Below the pieces are notes generated by a model. The model worked only from the letters and a program-made list of their open reading frames with translations. It did no database searches and was not told the origin of the DNA. This document shows, one piece after another, positions 1 through 9,871 of a DNA stretch of 64,000 nucleotides. A program made the translations under genes and the position numbers. Location of the stretch: positions 118,719-182,718 of the forward strand of contig JAUXPJ010000008.1 of the NCBI GenBank assembly GCA_030683815.1, read 5' to 3'. Each line of letters begins with the position of its first letter. The stretch's first letter is position 1. Source of the DNA: Flavobacteriaceae bacterium. Lineage in GTDB: Bacteria > Bacteroidota > Bacteroidia > Flavobacteriales > Flavobacteriaceae.

Positions 1-402
1 GCAATTGTTGTTGTTGGTGATGGAAACAGTGTTGTTGGTCACGGACACGGTAAATCGAAAGATGTAGCTTCAGCAATTGCAAAAGCTATCGAAGATGCAA
101 AAAAGAATTTAGTAAGAATTCCGATTATTGATCAATCATTACCACACGAACAAAAAGGAAAATACGGTGGAGCAAAAGTGTTTTTAAAACCTGCTGCTCA
201 TGGTACCGGAGTTATTGCTGGTGGTGCGGTACGCGCCGTACTGGAATCAGTTGGTGTACATGATGTATTATCAAAATCACAAGGTTCATCTAATGCACAC
301 AACGTAGTAAAAGCAACTTTTGATGCTTTATTACAATTGAGAAGTGCGCATTTAGTGGCACAACAAAGAGGAATTTCTTTAGAAAAAGTTTTTAAAGGAT
401 AA
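1..402 (+). CDS. rpsE: 30S ribosomal protein S5 (partial, 5' end outside window)
   Basis: The reading frame is open from base 1 to a TAA at 400-402, giving the last 133 residues of S5. S5 is a component of the small ribosomal subunit that helps maintain decoding accuracy. The segment [16 protein letters not shown] and the C-terminal motif [12 protein letters not shown] are typical of the S5 family. A GTG at 178 could be misread as a start, but homology runs through it, so the gene begins upstream of the window. It is followed after 13 bases by rpmD, in the usual spc-operon order. Confidence 0.97.
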   Translation, partial: AIVVVGDGNSVVGHGHGKSKDVASAIAKAIEDAKKNLVRIPIIDQSLPHEQKGKYGGAKVFLKPAAHGTGVIAGGAVRAVLESVGVHDVLSKSQGSSNAHNVVKATFDALLQLRSAHLVAQQRGISLEKVFKG

Positions 403-415
403 AATCAATAATACG

Positions 416-595
416 ATGGCAAAGATACAAGTAACACAAGTGAAAAGTAAAATCAACTGTCCAAAAAGACAAAAATTGACTTTAGAGGCGTTGGGCTTAC
501 GTAAGATTGATCAAATGGTGGAGCACGAAGCGACTTCATCAATCCTCGGAATGGTAAATAAAGTTAAACACTTAGTTTCTGTAAAAGAAATTTAA
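416..595 (+). CDS. rpmD: 50S ribosomal protein L30
   Basis: A 59-residue open frame begins MAKIQVTQVKSKINCPKR and ends with LVSVKEI. It matches L30 in length (usually about 60 residues), in the N-terminal beta strand with basic residues, and in the segment LEALGLRKI. L30 is a small protein of the large ribosomal subunit. The gene sits between rpsE and rplO, the expected spc-operon position. The start ATG at 416 is 13 bases after the rpsE stop and 11 bases separate its stop from rplO, so translation is probably coupled within one transcript. Confidence 0.95.
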   Translation: MAKIQVTQVKSKINCPKRQKLTLEALGLRKIDQMVEHEATSSILGMVNKVKHLVSVKEI

Positions 596-606
596 TAATA
601 TTCGAT

Positions 607-1059
607 ATGAATTTAAATAACTTACAACCAGCAGAAGGATCTGTTAAAAAGGAAAAGAAAAGACTCGGAAGAGGTCAAGGTTCAGGCAAAGGAGGCACTG
701 CCACTAAAGGTCATAAAGGACAAAAATCTCGTTCAGGTTATTCTAGAAAAGTAGGATTTGAAGGTGGGCAAATGCCACTTCAAAGACGTGTGCCTAAATT
801 TGGTTTTACAAACATCAACCGTAAGGATTATGTTGGAATCAATTTAGATAAAATTCAAGAGCTGGTAGATAATGGTAGAATTACCGATCAACTAGATTTT
901 GACACGATGTTGGAATATCGTTTAGCAACGAAAAATGATTTAGTTAAAATTTTAGGAAGAGGAGAGTTAAAAGCTAAACTAAAAGTATCTGGCCACAAAT
1001 TCACAGCAACTGCTAAAGCTGCTATTGAAGCTGCAGGAGGAGAAGCAGTAACCCTATAA
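607..1059 (+). CDS. rplO: 50S ribosomal protein L15
   Basis: The 150-residue protein has the glycine- and lysine-rich N-terminal tail of L15 (GRGQGSGKGGT followed by GHKGQKSRSG) and the motif FEGGQMPLQRRVPK. L15 is a late-assembly protein of the large ribosomal subunit, with an extended tail that threads into 23S rRNA. Length is normal for the family (about 145-150). It lies between rpmD and secY with 13 bases to secY, the universal bacterial order. Confidence 0.97.
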   Translation: MNLNNLQPAEGSVKKEKKRLGRGQGSGKGGTATKGHKGQKSRSGYSRKVGFEGGQMPLQRRVPKFGFTNINRKDYVGINLDKIQELVDNGRITDQLDFDTMLEYRLATKNDLVKILGRGELKAKLKVSGHKFTATAKAAIEAAGGEAVTL

Positions 1060-1072
1060 GCTCTGTAACTGA

Positions 1073-2413
1073 ATGAAAAAATTTATCAAAACCATACAAG
1101 ATATTTGGAAAATAGAAGAACTTAGAAATAAGCTTCTTCTTACTGTTGGTTTCTTGGTAGTGTACCGATTTGCAGCGCAAATTCCACTACCGGGAATTGA
1201 TCCGGCTCAATTACAAGCATTACAAAGTAAATCAAGCGGTGGCGGATTATTGGATATTCTTAATATGTTTACCGGGGGTGCCTTTGCCAGTGCCTCTTTT
1301 ATGGCATTAGGTATTATGCCTTATATTTCTGCTTCCATTGTTGTACAGTTAATGGGAATAGCAATTCCATATTTACAAAAACTACAAAAGGAAGGCGAAA
1401 GCGGTAGAAAAAGAATCAACCAAATTACACGTTGGTTAACTATTGCTATTACAGCGGTTCAGGGACCTGCGTATATTGCAAGTTTACCAAGTTTAGGAAT
1501 TCCACATAGCGCATTTTTATTAGGAACAGGACCAATGTTCTGGTTTTCTTCAATGATTTTGTTAACTACAGGAACTGTATTTGCCATGTGGTTGGGTGAA
1601 AAAATTACTGATAAAGGTATCGGAAACGGTATTTCTTTATTAATTATGGTAGGTATTATTGCTCGTTTTCCAAGTGCGTTTATTCAAGAGTTTACCTCAA
1701 GAGTAACACAATCCAATGGTGGTGCCATTATGGTATTATTAGAAGTGATTATTTGGTTTGGGGTAATTTTGTTATCAATTTTATTAGTAACAGCTGTAAG
1801 AAAAATTCCTGTACAATATGCAAGAAGAACAGTAGCGGGTAATATAAAAGATATTGCAGGAGCTAGACAATATGTACCATTAAAATTGAACTCATCCGGA
1901 GTAATGCCAATCATTTTTGCACAAGCAATTATGTTTGTACCGGCAGCTTTATTAAGTGCATCATCATCAGAAACAATTGGAGCAATTTCACAAAGTTTTG
2001 TCGATATTAACGGATTAGGGTATAACTTATTATTTGCTTCCTTAATCATTATTTTCAGTTATTTTTATACAGCAATCTCTATTCCTACTAATAAAATGGC
2101 CGATGATTTAAAAAGAAGTGGTGGATTTATTCCTGGAATTAGACCTGGAAAAGAAACTGCAGATAAATTAGATGCTATTTTATCTAAGATTACATTACCT
2201 GGATCCGTGTTTTTAGCATTGATTGCCATATTTCCGGTAATTGTTGTTAAATTTGGAGTTCAACAATCATGGGCGTTGTTCTATGGAGGAACTTCCTTAT
2301 TGATCTTAGTTGGTGTAGCAATAGATACTATTCAACAAATTAATTCACATTTGTTAAATCGTCATTATGACGGTCTAATGAAAACAGGTACTAAACGTAA
2401 AAACGTGGCATAA
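1073..2413 (+). CDS. secY: Preprotein translocase subunit SecY
   Basis: This is the 446-residue channel subunit of the SecYEG translocon, with about ten hydrophobic segments. Family motifs include the N-terminal amphipathic segment [36 protein letters not shown] before the plug, and [23 protein letters not shown] in a cytoplasmic loop that contacts SecA and the ribosome. Length agrees with bacterial SecY (about 430-450). It is embedded in the ribosomal operon and is followed after one base by infA, which implies strict co-transcription and probably coupled translation. Confidence 0.98.
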   Translation: MKKFIKTIQDIWKIEELRNKLLLTVGFLVVYRFAAQIPLPGIDPAQLQALQSKSSGGGLLDILNMFTGGAFASASFMALGIMPYISASIVVQLMGIAIPYLQKLQKEGESGRKRINQITRWLTIAITAVQGPAYIASLPSLGIPHSAFLLGTGPMFWFSSMILLTTGTVFAMWLGEKITDKGIGNGISLLIMVGIIARFPSAFIQEFTSRVTQSNGGAIMVLLEVIIWFGVILLSILLVTAVRKIPVQYARRTVAGNIKDIAGARQYVPLKLNSSGVMPIIFAQAIMFVPAALLSASSSETIGAISQSFVDINGLGYNLLFASLIIIFSYFYTAISIPTNKMADDLKRSGGFIPGIRPGKETADKLDAILSKITLPGSVFLALIAIFPVIVVKFGVQQSWALFYGGTSLLILVGVAIDTIQQINSHLLNRHYDGLMKTGTKRKNVA

Positions 2414-2414
2414 T

Positions 2415-2630
2415 ATGGCTAAACAAGCAGCAATACAACAAGATGGAACCATTACAGAAGCATTATCCAATGCGATGTTCCGTGTTGAGCTTGAAAACGG
2501 TCATATTGTAACGGCACACATTTCTGGTAAAATGCGTATGCATTATATCAAATTATTACCAGGTGATAAGGTGAAATTAGAAATGAGTCCATACGATTTA
2601 ACAAAGGCTAGAATTACTTATAGATATTAA
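2415..2630 (+). CDS. infA: Translation initiation factor IF-1
   Basis: The 71-residue protein is a single S1/OB-fold domain with the IF-1 core [20 protein letters not shown] and [21 protein letters not shown]-1 binds the A site of the 30S subunit and helps IF-2 and IF-3 select the initiator tRNA. The start ATG overlaps nothing but is only one base after the secY stop. The position between secY and rpmJ is the standard arrangement in Bacteroidota and Gram-positive bacteria; in E. coli infA lies elsewhere. Confidence 0.97.
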   Translation: MAKQAAIQQDGTITEALSNAMFRVELENGHIVTAHISGKMRMHYIKLLPGDKVKLEMSPYDLTKARITYRY

Positions 2631-2640
2631 AGATAAAACG

Positions 2641-2757
2641 ATGAAAGTTAGAACATCAGTAAAAAAAAGAAGTGCCGAGTGCAAAATTGTGCGTAGAAAA
2701 GGCAGATTATATGTAATCAATAAAAAGAATCCTAGATTTAAACAAAGACAAGGATAA
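2641..2757 (+). CDS. rpmJ: 50S ribosomal protein L36 (zinc-free form)
   Basis: The 38-residue frame starts [19 protein letters not shown] and ends NPRFKQRQG, which matches L36 in length and at both ends. The zinc-binding CxxC...C...H set of the C+ form is not present: only one cysteine (Cys14) remains and the other ligand positions are Ser and Lys. It is therefore the C- paralogue type, which works without zinc. It lies between infA and rpsM, and its TAA is two bases before the rpsM ATG. Confidence 0.93.
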   Translation: MKVRTSVKKRSAECKIVRRKGRLYVINKKNPRFKQRQG

Positions 2758-2759
2758 TT

Positions 2760-3134
2760 ATGGCAAGAATAGCAGGTATTGACATCCCGAAAAACAAAAG
2801 AGGGGTAATTGCTTTAACCTATATTTATGGTATTGGCAGTAGCAGGGCTAAAGAAATTTTAGCAACTGCAAAAGTAAATGAAAACACTAAGGTATCAGAT
2901 TGGTCCGATGATGAAATTGGACATATCCGTGAACAAGTAGGTGTTTACACTATTGAAGGTGAATTACGTTCAGAAGTTCAATTGAATATTAAGCGATTAA
3001 TGGATATTGGATGCTACCGTGGTATTAGACATAGATCAGGTTTACCTTTAAGAGGTCAACGTACGAAAACTAATTCCAGAACCAGAAAAGGTAAGAGAAG
3101 AACTGTGGCTGGTAAAAAGAAAGCAACTAAATAA
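2760..3134 (+). CDS. rpsM: 30S ribosomal protein S13
   Basis: The 124-residue protein begins [15 protein letters not shown] and contains the S13 signature [19 protein letters not shown], followed by a basic tail that reaches the P site. S13 sits in the head of the 30S subunit and contacts 16S rRNA, tRNA and L5. It is the first gene of the alpha-operon portion (rpsM-rpsK-rpsD-rpoA-rplQ), with 14 bases before rpsK. Confidence 0.97.
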   Translation: MARIAGIDIPKNKRGVIALTYIYGIGSSRAKEILATAKVNENTKVSDWSDDEIGHIREQVGVYTIEGELRSEVQLNIKRLMDIGCYRGIRHRSGLPLRGQRTKTNSRTRKGKRRTVAGKKKATK

Positions 3135-3148
3135 TAAGTAGAAATAAA

Positions 3149-3532
3149 ATGGCAAAGACAACATCAAAAAAGAGAAAAGTTATTATTGAAGCTATCGGTG
3201 AAGCACATATTACGGCATCTTTCAATAATATCATTATTTCTCTTACCAATAAAAAGGGAGATGTAATTTCATGGTCATCTGCAGGTAAAATGGGTTTCAG
3301 AGGTTCTAAAAAGAATACTCCTTATGCCGCGCAAGTTGCAGCAGAAGAGTGTTCAAAAGTAGCTTTTGAAGCAGGTTTACGTAAAGTTAAAGTTTACGTA
3401 AAAGGCCCTGGAAACGGTAGAGAATCTGCAATTAGATCAATCCATAATGGCGGTATCGAAGTAACAGAAATCATTGACGTTACTCCACTTCCACACAATG
3501 GATGCAGACCTCCAAAAAGAAGAAGAATATAA
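3149..3532 (+). CDS. rpsK: 30S ribosomal protein S11
   Basis: The 127-residue protein has the S11 hallmarks [35 protein letters not shown] and the C-terminal [13 protein letters not shown]11 forms part of the platform of the 30S subunit near the mRNA exit channel. It follows rpsM by 14 bases. The following gap of 91 bases before rpsD is unusually long for this operon and contains a predicted RNA structure. Confidence 0.97.
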   Translation: MAKTTSKKRKVIIEAIGEAHITASFNNIIISLTNKKGDVISWSSAGKMGFRGSKKNTPYAAQVAAEECSKVAFEAGLRKVKVYVKGPGNGRESAIRSIHNGGIEVTEIIDVTPLPHNGCRPPKRRRI

Positions 3533-3549
3533 TTAATAATTAAGTTTAA

Positions 3550-3615
3550 TTTTTAGAAAGGATTTCGATTATCGAAGGATTTAAGCCTGAATTCATAATC
3601 CCTTTCAATTAAAAA
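3550..3615 (+). promoter_or_regulatory. Structured leader ahead of rpsD, candidate S4-binding leader
   Basis: The rpsK-rpsD gap can fold into a closed structure. GAAAGGATT at 3556-3564 pairs with AATCCCTTTC at 3597-3606, with one bulged C. Inside it TCGA/TCGA flanking TTA (about 3564-3574) makes a small hairpin. The pairing is read directly from the sequence. Autogenous regulation of S4 through leader RNA is established in other bacteria, and comparative work has proposed S4 leaders in Flavobacteria. Assigning this element to that class is inference. It ends about ten bases before the rpsD start, where S4 binding could block initiation. Confidence 0.45.
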
Positions 3616-3623
3616 AAGTAAAA

Positions 3624-4229
3624 ATGGCAAGATATAGAGGACCACAAACAAAAATTGCACGTAAGTTTGGTGAGGCAATTTTCGGTGAAGATAAATCATT
3701 CGAAAAAAGAAATTACCCTCCAGGACAACACGGAAATTCAAGAAGAAGAGGAAAAAAATCTGAATACGCTGTTCAGCTGCAAGAAAAACAAAAAGCTAAA
3801 TACACTTACGGTATATTAGAAAGACAATTCCGCAACCTCTTTGAAAAAGCTTCAGGAAGTAAAGGAATTACGGGTGAAGTTTTATTACAATTATGCGAAG
3901 CTCGTTTAGATAATGTTGTTTATCGTATGGGTATTTCTCCATCACGTAGAGCGGCACGTCAAATAGTTAATCACAGACATATTACAGTAAATGGTGATGT
4001 AGTTAATATTCCATCTTATACCCTAAAAAAAGGAGATGTAATTGCTGTAAGAGAGAAATCAAAATCACTTGAAGTTATTGAAAATTCATTAGCAAACAAA
4101 AACAATGTTTACGAGTGGTTAACATGGAATGATGAAACTAAACAAGGAACTTTTGTTAAAGTACCTGAAAGAGTTCAAATTCCTGAAAATATTAAAGAAC
4201 AATTAATCGTAGAGTTGTACTCTAAATAA
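3624..4229 (+). CDS. rpsD: 30S ribosomal protein S4
   Basis: The 201-residue protein begins [17 protein letters not shown], the typical S4 start, and has the S4 RNA-binding fold ([19 protein letters not shown], then [20 protein letters not shown]). S4 nucleates assembly of the 30S body and is a known translational repressor of its own operon in E. coli and Bacillus. It is preceded by a structured 91-base gap, consistent with autoregulation, and followed by rpoA after 22 bases. Confidence 0.97.
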   Translation: MARYRGPQTKIARKFGEAIFGEDKSFEKRNYPPGQHGNSRRRGKKSEYAVQLQEKQKAKYTYGILERQFRNLFEKASGSKGITGEVLLQLCEARLDNVVYRMGISPSRRAARQIVNHRHITVNGDVVNIPSYTLKKGDVIAVREKSKSLEVIENSLANKNNVYEWLTWNDETKQGTFVKVPERVQIPENIKEQLIVELYSK

Positions 4230-4251
4230 TAACTAAGACACCAGTCAAACT

Positions 4252-5244
4252 ATGGCAATTTTAAATTTTCAAAAGCCCGATAAAGTTATCATGATTAATT
4301 CTACCGATTTTGAAGGTAGATTTGAATTCAGACCGTTAGAACCAGGATATGGTTTAACAATCGGTAACGCTTTAAGAAGAGTATTGTTATCTTCACTTGA
4401 AGGATATGCCGTTACATCAATAAGAATTAGCGGTGTAGAGCATGAATTTTCTACCATTAGTGGTGTTGTAGAAGATGTTACCGAAATAATCCTCAATTTA
4501 AAACAAGTTCGCTTAAAAAAACAAATTGAAGATACAGATCGTGAAACGGTTTCATTAACACTTTCTGGAAAAGAACAAATTACTGCCGGTGATTTCCAAA
4601 AATTTATCTCAGGTTTTCAAGTATTAAATCCAGATTTAGTAATCTGTAATCTTGAAAAATCAGTGAAATTAGAAATGGAAATGACCATTGAAAAAGGGAG
4701 AGGATTTGTCCCGGCTGAAGAAAATAAAAAGTCTGGAATGCCAATAGGCACTATTTTTACCGACTCTATTTTTACTCCAATGATAAATGTAAAATTTGCT
4801 ATTGAGGATTTTCGTGTTGAACAAAAAACAGACTACGAAAAATTAGTTCTGGATATTGTTACCAACGGATCAATCAATCCTCAAGATGCTTTAACCGAAG
4901 CCGCTAAAATATTAATTCATCACTTTATGTTGTTCTCTGATGAGAGAATAACTTTAGAGTCTGAAGTAATTGCTCAAACTGAAGCTTATGATGAAGAATC
5001 ATTACATATGCGTCAGTTATTGAAAACTAAATTAGTTGATATGGATTTATCCGTTAGAGCACTTAATTGTTTAAAAGCAGCTGAAGTTGAAACACTGGGA
5101 GACTTGGTATCATTTAATAAAAACGACTTAATGAAATTCCGTAATTTCGGGAAGAAATCATTGACAGAGTTAGATGAGTTAGTTTATGGTAAAGGTCTGC
5201 ACTTTGGAATGGATTTAAGTAAGTATAAATTGGATAAAGATTAA
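4252..5244 (+). CDS. rpoA: DNA-directed RNA polymerase subunit alpha
   Basis: The 330-residue protein has the alpha N-terminal dimerisation domain (about residues 1-230, with [21 protein letters not shown] near the start) and the C-terminal DNA-binding domain (about 255-320, with [19 protein letters not shown] and [12 protein letters not shown]). It assembles RNA polymerase and contacts UP elements and activators. Length is normal for the family. It lies between rpsD and rplQ, the conserved order. Confidence 0.98.
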   Translation: MAILNFQKPDKVIMINSTDFEGRFEFRPLEPGYGLTIGNALRRVLLSSLEGYAVTSIRISGVEHEFSTISGVVEDVTEIILNLKQVRLKKQIEDTDRETVSLTLSGKEQITAGDFQKFISGFQVLNPDLVICNLEKSVKLEMEMTIEKGRGFVPAEENKKSGMPIGTIFTDSIFTPMINVKFAIEDFRVEQKTDYEKLVLDIVTNGSINPQDALTEAAKILIHHFMLFSDERITLESEVIAQTEAYDEESLHMRQLLKTKLVDMDLSVRALNCLKAAEVETLGDLVSFNKNDLMKFRNFGKKSLTELDELVYGKGLHFGMDLSKYKLDKD

Positions 5245-5277
5245 TAAACCTTTACAGGTTTAAGAAAAGAATAAAAA

Positions 5278-5745
5278 ATGAGACACGGTAAAAAATTCAA
5301 TCACTTAAGTAGAAAAACAGCGCATAGAGGCGCCATGTTAGCTAATATGGCTTGTTCATTAATATTACACAAGCGTATTAATACCACTGTAGAAAAAGCA
5401 AAAGCTTTACGAGTATATGTAGAGCCACTAATTACAAAATCAAAAGCGGATACTACCAACAACAGAAGGGTTGTATTTAGCTACTTGAAAGATAAATATG
5501 CAGTAACTGAACTTTTCAAAGAAGTTTCAACTAAAGTTGCCGATAGACCGGGCGGATACCTTCGTATTATCAAATTAGGTAACAGACAAGGAGATAATGC
5601 CAATATGGCGATGGTGGAATTAGTAGATTATAACACCGTTTATAATCCTAAAGGAAACAAAAAAGTTACAAGAACAAGAAGAGGTAGAGCCAAGAAAACT
5701 ACTGAAGCAGTTGTTGCAAATACTGAAACTCCAACAGCAGAATAA
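5278..5745 (+). CDS. rplQ: 50S ribosomal protein L17
   Basis: The protein begins [17 protein letters not shown] and contains the L17 segments [14 protein letters not shown] and [17 protein letters not shown]. At 155 residues it is longer than the E. coli protein (127) because of a C-terminal tail, first basic ([13 protein letters not shown]) and then rich in Thr, Glu and Ala. Such tails are common in this phylum. It is the last gene of the ribosomal transcript and is followed by a strong terminator. Confidence 0.97.
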   Translation: MRHGKKFNHLSRKTAHRGAMLANMACSLILHKRINTTVEKAKALRVYVEPLITKSKADTTNNRRVVFSYLKDKYAVTELFKEVSTKVADRPGGYLRIIKLGNRQGDNANMAMVELVDYNTVYNPKGNKKVTRTRRGRAKKTTEAVVANTETPTAE

Positions 5746-5772
5746 ATGGATTTTCAATTATAATAAATATAC

Positions 5773-5808
5773 AAAAAGGATAAACTCAAAAAGTTTATCC
5801 TTTTTTTT
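5773..5808 (+). terminator. Rho-independent terminator of the ribosomal operon
   Basis: AAAAAGGATAAACT (5773-5786) is the exact reverse complement of AGTTTATCCTTTTT (5792-5805), with a five-base loop and a run of eight T. It lies 28 bases after rplQ and 24 before carA. It closes the spc/alpha transcript. Confidence 0.88.
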
Positions 5809-5815
5809 AAATTTG
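5808..5815 (+). promoter_or_regulatory. Candidate -7 promoter element for carA
   Basis: TAAATTTG matches the Bacteroidota -7 consensus TAnnTTTG exactly. It begins in the last T of the preceding terminator and would start transcription near 5819, 13 bases before carA. No good -33 TTG is present at the usual distance, so the call rests on one element only. Confidence 0.35.
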
Positions 5816-5831
5816 TAAATTAAGTTATATT

Positions 5832-6938
5832 ATGGAATACAAAACTTTACCTAAAGCAATTTTACTTTTAGAAGACGGAACTCAATTCGAAGGAAAATCT
5901 GTAATTGAAGGTACTTCTTTCGGAGAAATCTGTTTTAATACCGGAATGACCGGTTATCAAGAAATATTTACCGATCCTTCTTATAAAGGCCAACTGATGG
6001 TTGCAGCCAATGTTCATATCGGTAACTATGGAGTAAATACAGATGAAATGGAATCTGAGAGTATCAAAATTGCAGGTTTAATCTGTCGGAATTTTAGTTT
6101 TCCTTACTCAAGAGAAAGAGCCGATGATTCTTTATTTAATTGGCTTCAAAAACAAGGCTCAGTTGTTATTACTGATGTTGATACAAGAGCAGTTGTTCAA
6201 TATATCAGAGAAAATGGGGTGATGAATGCAGTAATTACCAGCGAAATTGATAAGCTGGAAACCTTAAAAGAACAATTGAAAAAGATTCCAAGCATGAAAG
6301 GATTGGAATTGGCATCAACGGTTTCAACTAAAGAATCCTATTTTTTTGGCGATGAAAATGCAAGCTATAAAATTGCAGCCCTTGATTTGGGAATTAAGAA
6401 AAACATCCTTAGAAATTTAGCTAAGCGCAATTGTTATATTCAAGTTTTTCCGCACCATACACCATTTTCTGAAATGCAACAATGGAATCCAGATGGCTAC
6501 TTTTTATCTAACGGCCCAGGTGATCCTGAACCTCTAAAAAATGCACAAGAAGTTGCTAAAAGCATTATAAAGAATGATTTACCGCTTTTCGGAATTTGTT
6601 TAGGTCATCAAGTCATTGCTTTGTCACAAGGCATCCCCACTTTGAAAATGCACAATGGCCACCGCGGAATCAATCATCCCGTTAAAAATTTAATCACCGG
6701 AAAAGGAGAAATCACTTCTCAAAATCACGGATTTGTTGTTGATAAAAAAGCCGTAGAAAATCATCCTGATTTTGAAGTAACTCATCTTCATTTAAACGAT
6801 GATACCTTGGCCGGTATGCGCATGAAAAATAAAAATTGCTTTTCTGTTCAGTACCACCCGGAAGCAAGTCCGGGACCACATGATTCCTCTTATTTGTTTG
6901 ATCAATTTATAGAGAATATTCAAAAAAGTAAAAAGTAA
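5832..6938 (+). CDS. carA: Carbamoyl-phosphate synthase small subunit (glutaminase)
   Basis: The 368-residue protein hydrolyses glutamine and passes ammonia to CarB for carbamoyl phosphate synthesis, feeding pyrimidine and arginine pathways. The N-terminal CPSase small-chain domain covers about residues 8-150. A class I glutamine amidotransferase domain follows, with nucleophile Cys256 in LFGICLGHQ and His342/Glu344 in QYHPEA. Length is normal. carB is not adjacent; the gene sits alone between the ribosomal operon and eno, an order seen in Flavobacteriaceae. Confidence 0.95.
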   Translation: MEYKTLPKAILLLEDGTQFEGKSVIEGTSFGEICFNTGMTGYQEIFTDPSYKGQLMVAANVHIGNYGVNTDEMESESIKIAGLICRNFSFPYSRERADDSLFNWLQKQGSVVITDVDTRAVVQYIRENGVMNAVITSEIDKLETLKEQLKKIPSMKGLELASTVSTKESYFFGDENASYKIAALDLGIKKNILRNLAKRNCYIQVFPHHTPFSEMQQWNPDGYFLSNGPGDPEPLKNAQEVAKSIIKNDLPLFGICLGHQVIALSQGIPTLKMHNGHRGINHPVKNLITGKGEITSQNHGFVVDKKAVENHPDFEVTHLHLNDDTLAGMRMKNKNCFSVQYHPEASPGPHDSSYLFDQFIENIQKSKK

Positions 6939-6986
6939 AATTTTCAACAAATTTATAGTAATGAAGTCGAAATCGTTATCGTATAA

Positions 6987-8357
<1,371 letters not shown>

Positions 8358-8375
8358 AATTTATAAATATATGAT

Positions 8376-8406
8376 AAAAGTCAGGTTTTCACCTGACTTT
8401 TTTTTG
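8376..8406 (+). terminator. Rho-independent terminator of eno
   Basis: AAAAGTCAGGT (8376-8386) pairs perfectly with ACCTGACTTTT (8391-8401) around a TTTC loop and runs into a T tract. It lies 18 bases after the eno stop. Confidence 0.88.
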
Positions 8407-8420
8407 TATCTTTAATAGCA

Positions 8421-8449
8421 TTAAATACAAGCATTATTCAATAACTTTG
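8421..8449 (+). promoter_or_regulatory. Candidate promoter of gltA
   Basis: TAACTTTG at 8442-8449 is an exact -7 element (TAnnTTTG). A TTA at 8421-8423, 18 bases upstream, is a near match to the -33 TTG. Predicted transcription start near 8453 leaves about 35 bases before gltA. Confidence 0.5.
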
Positions 8450-8487
8450 AAAATATTATAACAAACAACTTTTTAAATTAATTATAT

Positions 8488-9771
8488 ATGTCAAACAAAG
8501 CTATATTAGAATATGATGGCAAAAAATATGAGTTTCCTGTTTATATCGGAACAGAAAATGAAATAGCCATTGATATTGAAAAATTAAGAGGTCAATCAGG
8601 TATTATTACCTTAGATCCCGGATTTAAAAACACTGGTTCTTGTAAAAGTGCCATCACTTTTTTAGATGGTGAAAAAGGAATTCTACAATACAGAGGTTAC
8701 ACTATCGAAGAACTTTCAGATAAATCTTCGTTTATTGAAGTAGCTTTCTTGCTTGTTTTTGGAGAATTACCAACAAAAGTTCAGCTCAATAAGTTTATTG
8801 CTGATATTAAAAAAGAGTCAATGGTGAGTGAAGAGATGAAAAACATCTTAGATGGTTTTCCAAGAAGTGCGCATCCAATGGGTGTTTTATCAGCTTTAAC
8901 CAGCGCATTAACGGCCTTTAATCCAATTCCTGTAAATGTTAATTCACCAGAAGCAGTTTATAATGCTGTATGTAAGATAATTGGGAAATTTACTGTTATC
9001 TCAGCTTGGGCTTTTAGAAACACACAAGGATTACCATTAAATTATTCTGATAATTCAATTGATTTTGTAGAGAACTTCATGCAATTGATGTTTAGAATTC
9101 CAACTGAAAAATATATAGTTGCCCCAGCTGTTGTTAAAGCTATGGATCAATTACTTATTTTACATGAAGATCATGAACAAAATTGTTCTACAGCAACCGT
9201 AAGGGTTGTAGGATCTTCTCACGCCGGTTTATTTGCTTCTATTTCTGCAGGAGTTTCTGCCTTATGGGGACCACTTCATGGTGGAGCAAATCAAGCTGTA
9301 ATTGAAATGTTGGAAGAAATTCAAAAAGATGGTGGAGATGTTGAAAAATTCATCTTAAAAGCAAAAGATCCTAATGATTCATTCCGTTTGATGGGATTCG
9401 GACATAGAGTTTACAAAAACTTTGATCCAAGGGCTAAAATCATCAAAAAAGCAGCTGATGATGTGTTAAGCCAATTAGGAATTAATGATCCAATTCTAAA
9501 TATTGCAAAACACTTAGAAGAAGTAGCTTTAAAAGACGAGTATTTCATTTCTCGCAAATTGTATCCAAACGTAGATTTCTATTCAGGAATTATTTACAGA
9601 GCTTTAGGAATTCCAACCGATATGTTTACTGTTATGTTTGCAGTTGGACGTTTACCGGGTTGGATTGCGCAATGGTTAGAAATGCGCGAAAATAAAGAAC
9701 CAATAGGACGCCCACGTCAATTGTATGTGGGAGCTACAAAACGTCCTTATGTCGATATCAATAAACGATAA
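8488..9771 (+). CDS. gltA: Citrate synthase (type II, hexameric class)
   Basis: The 427-residue enzyme condenses oxaloacetate and acetyl-CoA to citrate, the entry step of the TCA cycle. The N-terminal beta-rich extension, ending with GIITLDPGFKNTGSCKSAIT, marks the larger bacterial type. Active-site segments include GPLHGGANQAVIEML, MGFGHRVYKNFDPRA with the catalytic histidine region, and the C-terminal GRPRQLYVG. It has its own promoter-like sequence and terminator and is probably transcribed alone. Confidence 0.97.
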   Translation: MSNKAILEYDGKKYEFPVYIGTENEIAIDIEKLRGQSGIITLDPGFKNTGSCKSAITFLDGEKGILQYRGYTIEELSDKSSFIEVAFLLVFGELPTKVQLNKFIADIKKESMVSEEMKNILDGFPRSAHPMGVLSALTSALTAFNPIPVNVNSPEAVYNAVCKIIGKFTVISAWAFRNTQGLPLNYSDNSIDFVENFMQLMFRIPTEKYIVAPAVVKAMDQLLILHEDHEQNCSTATVRVVGSSHAGLFASISAGVSALWGPLHGGANQAVIEMLEEIQKDGGDVEKFILKAKDPNDSFRLMGFGHRVYKNFDPRAKIIKKAADDVLSQLGINDPILNIAKHLEEVALKDEYFISRKLYPNVDFYSGIIYRALGIPTDMFTVMFAVGRLPGWIAQWLEMRENKEPIGRPRQLYVGATKRPYVDINKR

Positions 9772-9787
9772 TAATTTATCAATTAAT

Positions 9788-9818
9788 GAAAAGCCTTAAG
9801 TTTACTTGAGGCTTTTTT
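9788..9818 (+). terminator. Rho-independent terminator of gltA
   Basis: AAGCCTTAAG (9791-9800) pairs with CTTGAGGCTT (9805-9814) with one G-U pair around a TTTA loop, flanked by A and T runs. It follows the gltA stop by about 17 bases. Confidence 0.82.
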
Positions 9819-9845
9819 ATATTTTTTTAAGTGGTTTAATCCGTG

Positions 9846-9853
9846 TATTTTTG
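9846..9853 (+). promoter_or_regulatory. Candidate -7 element for the arginase-ctlX operon
   Basis: TATTTTTG matches TAnnTTTG exactly, 18 bases before the arginase ATG. No clear TTG lies at the -33 distance. Confidence 0.4.
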
Positions 9854-9871
9854 TAAATCAAATTTTAATTT

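Noticed and set aside
178..402. GTG at 178 as the start of a short separate gene
   Set aside because: The frame continues upstream to base 1 with unmistakable S5 sequence, so it is an internal valine.
1684..2049. 121-codon frame antisense to secY
   Set aside because: It lies wholly inside secY, has no recognisable domain, and AT-rich codon patterns of secY explain its openness.
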